Below are positions 33,701 to 44,701 of a DNA stretch of 64,000 bases, one piece after another. This stretch comes from Neostapfia colusana (Eukaryota; Streptophyta; Magnoliopsida; Poales; Poaceae), in contig JASWHV010000011.1 of the NCBI GenBank assembly GCA_030760725.1, forward strand, positions 17,323,501 to 17,387,500. The letters run 5' to 3'. The translations under genes and the position numbers were made by a program. Below the pieces are notes generated by a model. The model was not told the DNA's origin and made no database searches. It saw nothing but the letters and a program-made list of their open reading frames with translations. Within the stretch, counting starts at the first letter, position 1. Every line of letters starts with the position of its first letter.

Positions 33701-34020
33701 TCCTTTCAACTAGAGCTCCCAACATATCTCTCCGACGTACATGACGTGTTTCATGTATCCAAGCTCAAGAAGTGCTTGAGAGTACCAGAGGAACAAGTAC
33801 CAATGGAAGAGCTTGAACTTCGAGAGGACCTGACTTATGCGGAGCACCCTGTCCGAATTTTGGACGTAAGGGAAAGGGTCACAAGGAACAAAGTGATCCG
33901 ATGGTGCAAGGTACAATAGAGCCATCACACCGAAGTTGAAGCCACATGGGAGCATGAAGAAGACATCAAGGCAGAATTCCCTCATCTGTTCTCTACTAAC
34001 AAATCTCGAGGGCGAGATTC
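30796..34020 (+). pseudogene. pol: Gyp-B pol, internal 1
   Basis: Protease end (IDIILGMDWLSKHNG), then RT after a TAG at 31284-31286 that is also in copy 2. RT and RNase H are open from 31293 to 32189 (KNKYPLPRIEDLFDQM, FIDDIMVYSKS, FDIYCDAS). A TAA at 32187 interrupts RNase H, a TAA near 32596 the integrase N-terminus, and a one-base loss near 32666 shifts the frame. The integrase HHCC and DDE motifs follow (MDFIVGLPRTQ, IVSDRGSQFTS, TDGKNERTNQ). TGA at 33530-33532 is shared with copy 2. The GPY/F module and chromodomain-like end run to about 34000, with TGG to TAG at 33917. Confidence 0.92.
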
Positions 34021-34025
34021 AATTT

Positions 34026-34038
34026 AAGGGGGGGGAGG
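34026..34038 (+). other. Gyp-B polypurine tract, internal 1
   Basis: AAGGGGGGGGAGG, seven bases before LTR2. The equivalent site in internal 2 was lost with the 660 bp deletion. Confidence 0.88.
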
Positions 34039-34044
34039 TAGATT

Positions 34045-37000
34045 TGTGACACCCTCATTTCTGGTTTCTGCATGTATTCATGTTTCATGTAGATAAAACA
34101 TTTTAAAAAGAAGTGGGGACAGAGAAAGAATTAAAAAGATAGCCAAAAAGAGAAAAATCCAGTTCACCAAGAGTGTCGAAGACAACTCTGGCGGCCTGCT
34201 GGCCACGTGGCGCCTTCGGAGCTCATCCCCGCAAAGGAGGAGAGGTCCGACCCTGTGAGACATATGTTGCCCCCGGAGCTAGCCTCTGCGGAGAAGCGAA
34301 GGTCGTTCCGAGGACACGTGTCACCTTCAGAACTAGTTACCGCGGAAATCAGAGGACCAGTCGCGCGGGATACGTGTCGATCTCGGAGCTCACCTCCAAG
34401 AGGTCCGGTTCTATTGGACACATGTCACCACCGGAGCTTATCTCCGGGAGGTCTGACACTATTGGACATGTGTCGACCTCGGAGCTCGTGTCTGAGGAAA
34501 AAAGGGAGTCTGGCGCTACTTGACGCGTGGCATTCATGTAGCTCACCTCCGAAGAGAGGGAGCTCCGAAATGGATGCGTGGCACACCCGGAGCCACCTCC
34601 GGAGAGAGGGAATGTCCGACACTGACACGTGGCGTGTGTGGAGCCACCTCCGAATAGAGAAGAGGTCCCGACCGCTAGGATACGTGGCGCACGCGGAGCT
34701 CCCCTCCGAAGGAGAGGGAGGTCTCGCTCGCTTGACACGCGGCACAACCGGAGCTTGTCTCTACGGAAAGGGGGAGACCAGGCCCCGGTGGACATGTGGA
34801 GCTTCCGGAGCCCATCACAGCGGAGGAAACGAGTTCTGGAATGGTTTTTGGATTCTGTACGCGTGGAAATACCGGTACGGAAAGTATACCGACATGAATC
34901 CACAATGTTATCACACCAAATCAGCTAAAGATAAGTTGTTAAGATTCAACGACAATCTGAATAGGACTCTTATTTGAAATACAATCAGATTAGGACTCTT
35001 CTTCTCCCGATTATAAATAGAACCCATAACCATTGGCCGAAACCACGAACTTCTTTTCCACCTCCTGAGCCGACGACTTAGAGCCCTAGCCCTAACTCGC
35101 CGAGTAAACCCATCGCCGGAGTTTGGTCGAGAGAGATCGCCGGAAGGAAGCCCAAACGATCTGTTTGATAGGAGAAGGACCCCAAGACTAAGAAGAACGT
35201 AAGGTAGGTCTCCAATACTACCTTATGACATCATCGCGTTTTCTTTGCATCTATTCTTTGATTCCTTTCGAATAGAAGTTTTTCATGAACAGATCACATG
35301 TTGATCGGTCTGATCTAGAGTCAAGATCATCGCCACGTTCACATTTGATCCGGACACCCCTGTTCATCATAAAATCCATGCAAACCATGCAAGAACACGT
35401 ACAAACTGATCTAATAAAAACTGATCATAGGGTAGCATGCATATGCATCATCGCATCTAGTTAAAGTTTATGCATGATATCGATTGCTGTGAATCTTGTA
35501 TGTGCGTGATCGCGTATAGAAGGACAAGCTCAGGGAGCCATTCACGACGAGCAGCCACAACAAGGTTTTGAGATCCAAGAGCAACCGGAACCGCAAGAAC
35601 AAGGCAAGTGCCCCTTGACCATATTGATCCTATGTTTTGGGAAACTATTTTGTTTTGCGAAAAGGTGTGTATGCTGAGTCAAACATGATGCGAAACCCTT
35701 TTATAGGAGTTCACTAGTTTTGGTTAAATCACCCTTGTCGCCAGGGAAGTTTATAAGTCGGGTATGGTTTTACTTTTAAGCTTCGCTGAGTCCATGGGAT
35801 TGAGAAGCGAGACAGATGTGTCTAGCTAACTGCACTCGTAATGATAATGAGAAACTGATGTTGTTAATGAACATGTATCGGAGGGAGATCTAGGCAAGAC
35901 TGGGTTTGTGAATGAGATAGCATGAGATGGTGGTTTACTTGCCGTAGATCTAAGGACCGGTTCATGCGAGCACATGCCAGGATGACAGTGCCACCACAAG
36001 GCCATGTATGGGTGCGGCTTAGCTGACTAATTAGGTAAGTTGCTAGATTGTTATGGACCGTGGAAGGCGCGGGGAATGGGAGTCGAGTGAGGACTGTCCT
36101 GGGAACAGCATGGCACAAGAGGGGGCCCATGGGTGGGAGAATTGGAGATTCTATCCTGCCGGTGAAACCTTAGTGAGTCCATACATCTAGTAACCCCTTT
36201 GTAAAGGCTATTTTGTGATCTCTTGGCCACACACCGACGGATTGGGTTTTGGTATAATGGAGGTTCTGCAGTCGCCGACGGGTGACGAAATCACAAACTT
36301 GTGTAAAGAGGTGCAAACTCTGTAGAGTCTAAAACTATCATGATAGCCAAGCTTACGGTCACGAGCGCCTGGCCAACTTCCATGATTAGTTGGGATGGTT
36401 ATTGGCTATGGTTATTGGGTATGGTTTTTGGAAGGTTTTGTTTTGGTTTTGTTTTCAGGACTGTTGAGTCCGGGTGATAAGATGGTTTGCATGACTGTTG
36501 AGTCATGGCAACGAGGTTGGACGGTGTGAGACGGAATTGTTTATGAAATGAAGTGGTAGCGAATACGAGATGGTATTCGTGAGATGGTTGCGAATACGAG
36601 AAGGTATTCGTGAGCAAGAATGAGGTTGATTATCTGGTTGGGACATGGAAAGTGATGAACTCAATGGAGGTATGATTGGTGTTTTAGTACACGTTGGGAT
36701 TATGTTCACTTAAAGGTAAGGTGCTGTTTTATCATGGTTTTGATAAATAACTTTGCTTTCTGCAATGAGCCTTTTTATACCTACCTTGTTCTGAGCTAGA
36801 TATCATATTTTCCCGCACTTGCTGAGTACATCATTGTAGTAAAAACTTGCATTATTATTTCATCATCAGCAACAAGAGAAGACTACTATAAATACCAAGT
36901 GGAGCACTAGGCATGTAATCTATCCACAATCTTGCCTGTGGGGATGGAGTAGAGATGGAGTCACTGCTGCTTAGAATTGCTTCCGCATTAGTTAGAAGAC

Positions 37001-37230
37001 TTTCGCTGCTAGAATAAGGACTTCCGCTGTTAGATTAAGACTTCCGCTGTGAGCACGAGTCCAAGACTCATGAGACATTGTAATAAACTCTGTTATTCGT
37101 GGTCATATATATATATATATATTCTGAAATTTAGTTTGTGGATGATGTGTATATGTGTGATGAACATCCTGGGCACACATATGCATCAATTCTCGGTTCT
37201 GTGGTTTTCCACAGAATTGAGGGCGTCACA
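34045..37230 (+). repeat. Gyp-B LTR2, shared middle LTR (3186 bp)
   Basis: TGTGACAC start and GCGTCACA end. It serves as the 3' LTR of internal 1 and the 5' LTR of internal 2. G-box array about 34200-34860 (exact core at 34313-34322), TATA 35012-35019, palindrome 36335-36346, AATAAA 37082-37087, AT run 37105-37122. No duplication of flanking target sequence. Confidence 0.95.
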
Positions 37231-37233
37231 GAT

Positions 37234-37247
37234 TGGTATCAGAGCCA
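37234..37247 (+). other. Primer-binding site of Gyp-B internal 2
   Basis: TGGTATCAGAGCCA, three bases after LTR2, an exact match to the initiator-Met tRNA complement for these 14 bases. TGGTATCAGA recurs at 37288-37297. Confidence 0.93.
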
Positions 37248-37652
37248 CGGGATGATGGTAGGTTACACGCTTAGATAGATCACATATTGGTATCAGACAC
37301 AGATTGGTAGCTAAGCCACGCTGACATAGGATACAAGCATAGGAAAGGCCATAGTTGGATTACAGATTGGCAACACCCTCAGCCATATAGGAGCCCCATT
37401 GAACAAGCCTTGAATAGGAGTTGTGTGAGCCCTTGCGATGATTGTTTATGATTGTGTGTTTAGTGTGAGTTGTGGGACGTCTCAAAGCGTTGTCCATATC
37501 CACACATAAGTAGAAAGAGGTGTGAGATGCCTTGGCACTTGTTCACATCCTCATATGGGCTAATATATATAGTCCAATCCACCTTGATGCATATAGTTGA
37601 GGGGATCTACCTAACCTTCTAACCTTCTATTCTATTTCGTTCTCTCTCACAG

Positions 37653-38756
37653 ATGGTGAGAGGAAACGCCGGCCGAAGGAACGTCCGTGACAACCGAGAG
37701 GATGGCCACGATGAAGTTCCTGTTAACCCCGGAGCTGGTGAGAACAACCTGGAACGGTTGATGGCCATGCAGAATCAACTTATGCAAACCATGTTCCAAA
37801 CTTTGGGTCAGTTGCAGGCCAACAACAACAACCCCGTTCCGGCACCACCGCCACCACCACCGCCGACTCATAACAGACTGGGTGAGTTCATGAGGACTCG
37901 ACCACCCACCTTTGCTCAAGATAACGACCCCATGGATGCCGACGACTGGTTGAAATCCATGGAGAAGAAGCTTGCCATAGTGCAGTGCAATGACCGAGAG
38001 AAGGTTCTTTTTGCACCGCACCAACTCATGGGAGCTTCCGCTGACTGGTGGGATGCCCTATGCAACGCTCATGTCGACCCGGAGGCGATCACTTGGACTG
38101 AGTTCAAGGAAAGTTTCCGCTCTCATTACATCCCTGCCGGTGTAATGATGCTCAAGAGACAGGAGTTTGAAGGTCTTCGCCAAGGACAGAGAAGCGTGAA
38201 TGAGTATCTCAGCAAGTTCACACAACTTTCCCGGTATGCCCCCGAAGATGTCAACTCAGACCAGAGGAAGCAATATCTGTTCATGAGAGGGTTGAACAAT
38301 GAGATCCAGGTTCAGCTCCTCAACAATGACTACGCGAGCATCCAGAAGCTGGTTGACAAGGCTATAGTAGTCGAAAGCAAGATCCGAGAGATCGAGCGAG
38401 AGTGCAAGAGGAAGATGCCATACCAGCCCCAAGGGACCAACGTACGACCTCGGTACATGCCTCCGGCCGCACCACAGTATGGATCGACCGCTCCTGCATA
38501 CTGCCCTAGCCAGCCACCACAGCAACGACCCGTTGCACAAGCACCTCGTGTGCCCTTGCCTCCTGTGCCCCGACCCAACATGGGCGCTCCTGTTCAAAAC
38601 CCCCGCCCCAACGTACCTGCTACCGTAGACAACAGGGCATGCTTTGCATGCGGGGAAACATTACACTTCGCGAGCCAGTGCCCGAGGAGAGGCCCTGGAC
38701 AGCAAGGCAATGTGCCCAAGCAGAACCCGCGACCGAACGTAGGGGACAATCAATGA
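37653..38756 (+). CDS. gag: Gyp-B Gag, internal 2 (367 codons)
   Basis: ATG at 37653 (MVRGNAGRRNV), directly after a CTCTCTCACAG stretch. Gag domain motifs: WLKSMEKKLAIVQC, SADWWDALCNAH, FRSHYIPAG, YLSKFTQLSRYAPED. A Pro-rich linker with PPPPPPP near residue 70 and a long Pro/Gln segment precede the CCHC knuckle CFACGETLHFASQC at about residue 330. It ends at TGA 38754-38756, probably a premature stop because copy 1 continues toward protease at this point. The most complete gag of the family here. It would form the particle and bind genomic RNA. Confidence 0.88.
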   Translation: MVRGNAGRRNVRDNREDGHDEVPVNPGAGENNLERLMAMQNQLMQTMFQTLGQLQANNNNPVPAPPPPPPPTHNRLGEFMRTRPPTFAQDNDPMDADDWLKSMEKKLAIVQCNDREKVLFAPHQLMGASADWWDALCNAHVDPEAITWTEFKESFRSHYIPAGVMMLKRQEFEGLRQGQRSVNEYLSKFTQLSRYAPEDVNSDQRKQYLFMRGLNNEIQVQLLNNDYASIQKLVDKAIVVESKIREIERECKRKMPYQPQGTNVRPRYMPPAAPQYGSTAPAYCPSQPPQQRPVAQAPRVPLPPVPRPNMGAPVQNPRPNVPATVDNRACFACGETLHFASQCPRRGPGQQGNVPKQNPRPNVGDNQ

Positions 38757-39477
38757 AACCGTGGACAGCAGAACTATGCTCGCGGCAATGTGAACCATGT
38801 CTCTGCTGAGGAAGCACAACAGGCTGAGGACGTCGTACTTGGTATGTTCTTTGCCAACTCCAACCCAGCCACCATCTTATTTGATTCTGGAGCATCACAT
38901 TCCTTCATATCATCCAAGTATGTTGCCAAGCATAATATACCCATATCACACTTAAAATGCGCTATGTTAGTTAATTCTCCCGGTGGAGAGATGAGGACTA
39001 ATATAGTATGTCCGAAAGTAAGCCTTAAAATAAGGGGGTAGACTTCCTTGCCAACCTCATTGTCTTGGATTCCCAAGGGCTTGACATAATACTCATAAGG
39101 CATTGGTTAAGCAAGCACAACGGGGTAATCCAATGTGCTGAAAGAAGCGTGCAGTTGAAAAATAGCACGGTATTCGTGTCGAGTTTGAGTCAGCCCAACA
39201 AACAACCGAAAGGGCAATTTTGAACCACGTCGAAGGAGCAACATCGGACAGCATTCTGGTGGTTCATAAATTCACGGACGTGTTTCTAGAGGAGCTTCCA
39301 GGTATGCCACCTTATCGGGATATTGAGTTTGCCATTGATTTGGTACCCAGAACTGCACCCATAGCAAAGAGACCCTATAGGATGCCCGTCAATGAACTAG
39401 TGGAACTCAAGAAGCAAATTTAGGAGCAGTTGGAGAAGGGTTTTATACGTCCAAGCTTGTCACCATAGGGAGCTCCT
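38757..39477 (+). pseudogene. pol: Gyp-B protease and pol start, internal 2
   Basis: ILFDSGASHSFISSKYV at about 38873-38925 is the protease site. The frame is lost in the G run near 39033 (one base fewer than copy 1), and DIILGMDW has become DIILIRHW in frame-shifted sequence. From 39220 the RT N-terminal region is open (ELPGMPPYRDIEFAIDLVP) to the shared TAG at 39421-39423, then GFIRPSLSP with another TAG near 39466. Confidence 0.85.
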
Positions 39478-41520
39478 GTGCTCTTCGTGGAAAAGAAGGA
39501 TGAAACCCAAAGGATGTGCGTGGATTATAGGTCTCTCAACGAGGTGACAATCAAGAACAAATACCCTATGCCCCGTATAGAAGACCTATTCGACCAAATG
39601 AAAGGAGCTCGAATCTTCTCCACGATTGATCTTCGATCGGGTTACTTCCAGCTGAAGATTAAGCCCTCCGATATTCCCAAGGCTGCCTTTCGAACACGGT
39701 ATGGTTCGTATGAATATACAGTCATGTCTTTTTGGTTAACAAATGCACCCGCATACTTCATGTACCTTATGAACAAGGTTTTCATGGAGTACTTGGATAA
39801 GTTCGTCGTGGTTTTCATCGACGACATTATGGTGTATTCAAAAAGTGAGGAGGAGCATGAAGAACATTTGAAATTGATCTTGCAGAAAATGCGTGAGCAT
39901 CAAGTGTATGCCAAGCTTAAAAAGTGTCAATTTTGGCTAAAGGAGATATCGTTCCTAGGTCACATTATCAGCGAGGAAGGAGTATCGGTTGATCCCGGAA
40001 AAGTGGGAGATGTTCCGAAGTGGAACCAACCGCAAAACGTGAGGGATATTCGGAGATTTCTTGGGATGGCTGGATACTACCGACGCTTCATCAAGGACTT
40101 CTCTAAGGTAGCAAAGCCTATGACGGAGTTGCTAACGAAGGGAAAAGCCTTCCAATGGACACCAGCATGCCAAGAATGTTTTGAGGAACTCAAGAAAAGG
40201 CTAACCACAGCGCCGGTTTTGGTATTGCCGGACGTGAGCAAGAGCTTTGACATATATTGTGACGCATCCAGACAAGGGCTCGGATGTGTGCTCATGCAAG
40301 AAGGACAGGTGGTAGCCTATGCCTCACGACAATTAAAGAAGCACAAGCTTAATTATCCTACACATGACTTGGAGCTAGCAGCAGTAGTGCATGCATTGAA
40401 GATTTGGAGACATTATATCCTTGGTCATCGATGTGAGATCTATACGGATCATAAAAGCCTCAAGTACATATTCATACAAACGGACGTGAATTTGAGGCAA
40501 CGTCGATGGTTGGAACTCATCAAGGATTACGATGTTGGAATCAACTACCACCCTGAAAGGGCCAATGTAGTAGCTGATGCATTGAGTCGGAAGGGAGCAT
40601 GTCACCAACTCACTGTTCGGGAGCTACCACCCGAACTACGTAAGGAGTTCGAACGGTTACACCTCGGATTCTTGAACAAGATGGAAGTGATGGAACTCCA
40701 CTCTTCATTGGAGCAAGAGATAAGAGATGGCCAAGCAACGGATGAGGAGATCAAGGAGATCAAGGAAATGATCCGACAAGGAATAGAGAAGGATTTCAAA
40801 GAAGATGAGAAGGGTACGCTTTGGCTAGGAAAAAGGATTTGTGTGCCTAACGTGAAGCACATCCGCGACATGATATTAAAAGAGGCACATGATTCACCCT
40901 ATACCATACATCCGGGAAGTACCAAAATGTACAAGTACTTGAATACTTGTTATTGGTGGGATGGTATGAAAAGGGACATAGCCGAATATGTTGCCCTATG
41001 CGACACATGCCAACGGGTGAAGGCTGAACATCAAAGACCCGCTGGATTGTTGCAACCCTTGAAGGTACCCGAGTGGAAGTGGGAGGACATCAGTATGGAT
41101 TTCATCGTCGGATTGCCATGTACTCAGTCGGGTTATGACTCCATCTCGGTTATCGTGGACCGATTGACGAAAACAGCTCACTTTGTCCCTGTAAGGGCCA
41201 AGTACAGTGTGGCACAATTAGCCGAGTTGTACATGGAGCAGATCGTGTGCCATCATGGAGTCCCGAGGAGGATAGTCTCAGATCGAGGTTCTCAGTTTAC
41301 CTCTAGATTTTGGAGGAAGCTGCAGAAAGCTATGGGTACACGACTGGATTTTAGCTCCGCCTATCACCCACAAACCGATGGACAAACCGAAAGGACAAAC
41401 CAAATTTTGGAGGACATGTTGAGAGCTTGCGCCTTGAAATGTGGGCGTAGTTGGGATAGAAGTTTACCGCACGCCGAATTCTCCTATAACAAAAGCTATC
41501 AAGCTAGCTTGAAGATGTAG
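39478..41520 (+). CDS. pol: Gyp-B RT, RNase H and integrase, internal 2 (680-codon open frame)
   Basis: The longest reading frame of the window. RT: VDYRSLNEVTIKNKYPMPRI, FSTIDLRSGYFQLKI, then MSFWLTNAP, where a conserved G has become W, and the FIDD box at 39814-39825. RNase H: FDIYCDASRQGLGC, THDLELAAVVHALKIW, YTDHKSLKYIF. Integrase: HDSPYTIHPG and CDTCQRVKAEHQRPAG finger; core MDFIVGLPCTQ, IVSDRGSQFTS, TDGQTERTNQ. It ends at a TAG where copy 1 has TCG (MKMSPF), so the integrase C-terminus is cut off. The first codon lies inside RT; the true start is upstream and broken. Confidence 0.88.
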   Translation: MLFVEKKDETQRMCVDYRSLNEVTIKNKYPMPRIEDLFDQMKGARIFSTIDLRSGYFQLKIKPSDIPKAAFRTRYGSYEYTVMSFWLTNAPAYFMYLMNKVFMEYLDKFVVVFIDDIMVYSKSEEEHEEHLKLILQKMREHQVYAKLKKCQFWLKEISFLGHIISEEGVSVDPGKVGDVPKWNQPQNVRDIRRFLGMAGYYRRFIKDFSKVAKPMTELLTKGKAFQWTPACQECFEELKKRLTTAPVLVLPDVSKSFDIYCDASRQGLGCVLMQEGQVVAYASRQLKKHKLNYPTHDLELAAVVHALKIWRHYILGHRCEIYTDHKSLKYIFIQTDVNLRQRRWLELIKDYDVGINYHPERANVVADALSRKGACHQLTVRELPPELRKEFERLHLGFLNKMEVMELHSSLEQEIRDGQATDEEIKEIKEMIRQGIEKDFKEDEKGTLWLGKRICVPNVKHIRDMILKEAHDSPYTIHPGSTKMYKYLNTCYWWDGMKRDIAEYVALCDTCQRVKAEHQRPAGLLQPLKVPEWKWEDISMDFIVGLPCTQSGYDSISVIVDRLTKTAHFVPVRAKYSVAQLAELYMEQIVCHHGVPRRIVSDRGSQFTSRFWRKLQKAMGTRLDFSSAYHPQTDGQTERTNQILEDMLRACALKCGRSWDRSLPHAEFSYNKSYQASLKM

Positions 41521-41925
41521 CCTTTCGAAGCATTGTATGGTAGGCGGTGTAGAACGCCGCTGTTCTGGAACGAGACCGGAGAGAACCAGGTGTTTGGACC
41601 CGAAGTGCTACAAGAAGCTGAAAAGCAAGTCCAAACGATACGGGAGAACTTAAAGGCTGCTCAGTCATGACAAAAAGGATATGTGGACAATAGGCGAAGG
41701 AAGTTGACCTTCGAAGATGGAGACTTCGTATACCTTAAGGTATCACCTCTCCGTGGCCAACAACGTTTCGACGTCAAAGGCAAGCTAGCACCTCGCTACA
41801 TCGGACCATTTAAGATTTTGGATAAGCGAGGAGAAGTAGCCTATCAACTAGAGCTCCCAACATATCTCTCCGACGTACATGACGTGTTTCATGTATCCCA
41901 GCTCATGAAGTGCTTGAGAGTACCA
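41521..41925 (+). pseudogene. pol: Gyp-B integrase C-terminus, internal 2, truncated
   Basis: Continues the integrase frame (FEALYGRRCRTPLF), with TGA at 41668-41670 shared with copy 1, then the GPY/F-like LAPRYIGPFKIL and DVHDVFHVSQLM. The chromodomain, polypurine tract and LTR start are missing: the sequence jumps into the LTR at 41926-41929. Confidence 0.88.
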
Positions 41926-44696
41926 GAGGTCTGACACTGTTGGACACGTGTCGACCTCGAAGCTTGTGTCTGAGGAAAAAAGGGAGTCCGACGCTACTTG
42001 ACGTGTGGCATTCAAAGAGCTCACCTCCGAAGAGAGGGAGGTCCAAAATGGATACGTGGTACACCCGGAGCCACCTCCGGAGAGACGGAAGGTCCGGCAC
42101 TGACACGTGGCGTGCGGGGAGCCACCTCCGAATAGAGAGGAGGTCCCGACCATCAGGATACGTGGCGCACGCGGAGCTCACCTCTGAAGGAGAGGGAGGT
42201 CTCGCTCGATTGACACGCGGCACAACCGGGGCTCGTCTCTGAGGAAAGGGGGAGACCAAACCCCGGTGGACACGTGGAGCTTCCGGAGCCCATCACCGCG
42301 GAGGAAACGAGTCCTGGAACGGTTTTTGGATTCTGTACGCGTGGAAATACCGGTACGGAGACGAAACCAACATGAATTCCACAATGTCACCGCACCAAAT
42401 CAACTAAAGATAAGCTGTTAAGATTCAATGACAATCTGAATAGGACTCTTATTTGAAATACAATCAGATTATGACTCTTCTTCTCCCGATTATAAATATA
42501 ACCCATAACCTTTTACCGAAACCACAAACTTCTTTTCCACCTCCTGAGTCGATGACTTAGAGCCCTAGCCCTAACTCGCCGAGTAAACCCATCGCCGGAG
42601 TTTGGTCGAGAGAGATCGCTGGAAGGAAGCCCAAACGAGCTGTCTGATAGGAGAAGGACCCCGAGACTAAGAAGAACGTAAGGTAGGTCTCCAATACTAC
42701 CTTACAACATCATCGTGTTTTCTTTGCATATGTTCTTTGATTCCTTTCAAACAGAAGTTTTTCGTGAACATATCACGTGTTGATCGGTCTGATCTAGAGT
42801 CAAGATCATCGCCACGTTCACATTTGATCCGGACACCCCAGTTCATCATAAAATCCATGCAAACCATGCAAGAACACGTACAAAATGATCTAATAAAAAC
42901 TGATCATAGGGTAGCATGCATATGCATCATTGCATCTAGTTAAAGTTTATGCATGATATTGATTACTGTGAATCTTGTATGTGCGTGATCGTGTATAGAA
43001 GGACAAGCTCAGGGAGCCGTTTACGACGAGCTGCCACAACAAGGTTTTGAGATCCAAGAGCAACCGGAACCGCAAGAACAAGGCAAGTGCCCCTTGACCA
43101 TATTGAACCTATGTTTTGGGAAACTATTTTGTTTTGAGAAAAGGTGTGTGTGCTGAGTCAAACATGATGGGAATCCCTTTTACAGGAGTTTACTGGTTAA
43201 ACCACACTTGTCGCCAGGGAAGTTTATGAGTCGGGTATGGTTTTACTTTTAAGCTTCGCTGAGTCCATGGATTGGGAAGCGAGATAGATGTGTCTAGCTA
43301 AATGCACTCGTAATGATAATGAGAAACTGATGTTGTTAATGAACATGGATCAGAGGGAGATCTAGGCAAGACGGGGTTTGTGAATGAGGTAGCATGAGAT
43401 GGTGGTTTACTTGCCGTAGATCTAAGGACCGGTTCATGCGAGCACATGCCAGGATGACAGTGCCACCACAAGGCCAAGTATGGGTGCGGCTTAGCTGACT
43501 AATTAGGTAAGTTGCTAGATTGTTATGGACCGTGGAAGGCGCGGGGAATGGGAGTCAAGTGAGGACTGCCCTGGGAACTGCATGGCACAAGAGGGGGCCT
43601 GTGGGTGGGAGAATCGGATATTCTAGCCTGCCGGTGAAACCTTAGTGAGTCCATACATCCAATAACCCCTTTGTAAAGGCTATTTTGTGATCTCTTGGCC
43701 ACACACCGACGGATTGTGTATTGGTATAATGGAGGTTCTGCAGTCGCCGACGGGTGACGAAATCACAAACTTGTGAAAGAGGTGCAAACTCTGCAGAGTC
43801 TAAAACTATCATGATAGCCGAGCTTACGGTCACGAGCGCCTGGCCAACTTCCATGATTAGTTGGGATGGTTATTGACTTTGGTTATTGGGTATGGTTTTT
43901 GTAAGGTTTAGTTTTGGTTTTGTTTTCGGGACTGTGTAGTCCGGGCGATAAGATGGGTTGAATGACTATTGAGTCATGGCAACGAGGTTGGACGGTGTGA
44001 GACGGATTGTTTATGAAATGAAATGGTAGCGAATACGAGATGGTATTCGTGAGATGGTAGCGAATACGAGAAGGTATTCATGAGCAAGAATGAGGTTGAT
44101 TAATGTCTGGTTGGGACATGAAAAGTGATGAACTCAATGGAGGTATGATTGGTGTTCTATTACACGTTGGGACTATGTTCACTTAAAGGTATGTTGCTGT
44201 TTTATCATGGTTTTGATAAATAACTTTGCTTTCTGCAATGAGCCTTTTTATACCTACCTTGTTGTGAGCTACATGTCATATTTTCCCGCACATGCTGAGT
44301 ACATCATTGTACTCAAAACTTGCATTATTATTTCATCATCAGCAACAGGAGAAGATTACTATGAAGACCAAGTGGAGCATTAGGCGTGTAATCTGTCCTC
44401 AATCTTGCCTGTGGGGATGGAGTAGAGATGGAATCTCTGCTGCTTAGAATTTCTTCCGCATTAGTTAGAAGACTTCCGCTGCTAGAATAAAGACTTCCGC
44501 TGTTAGATTAAGACTTCTGCTGTGAGCACGAGTCCAAGACTCATGAGACATTGTAATAAACTCTGTTATTTGTGGTCATATATATATATTCTGAAATTCA
44601 GTTTGTGGATGATGTGTATATGTGTGATAAACATCCTGGGCACAAATATGCACAGTTCTCAGTTCCGTGGTTTTCCACAGAATTGAGGGCGTCACA
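41926..44696 (+). repeat. Gyp-B LTR3, lacking its first 403 bp
   Basis: Joins in the G-box array (GACACGTGTC at 41943-41952) and then follows the other LTRs to the end GCGTCACA. TATA 42491-42498, palindrome 43806-43817, AATAAA 44555-44560, AT run shortened to 44578-44589. Confidence 0.93.
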
Positions 44697-44701
44697 TGTA
44701 G
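44697..44701 (+). other. Right target-site duplication of Gyp-B (TGTAG)
   Basis: Identical to 25905-25909. Confidence 0.9.

Larger units (their letters stand above)
25910..44696 (+). mobile_element. Gyp-B: tandem chromovirus, three LTRs and two internal domains
   Basis: Order LTR1 (25910-29103), internal 1 (29104-34044), LTR2 (34045-37230), internal 2 (37231-41925), LTR3 (5'-truncated, to 44696). A single 5 bp duplication flanks the whole array, and none surrounds LTR2. The internals share two nonsense codons. This fits expansion of one insertion, for example by unequal crossing over between LTRs, and not two insertions. Same lineage as Gyp-A. Confidence 0.93.

Noticed and set aside
34207..34977. 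Long ORFs (up to 256 codons) in the G-box minisatellites, also near 3048-3506 and 26184-26795
   Set aside because: GC-rich tandem repeats lacking stops in several frames on both strands. Repetitive translation follows the DNA repeat; no protein family features.
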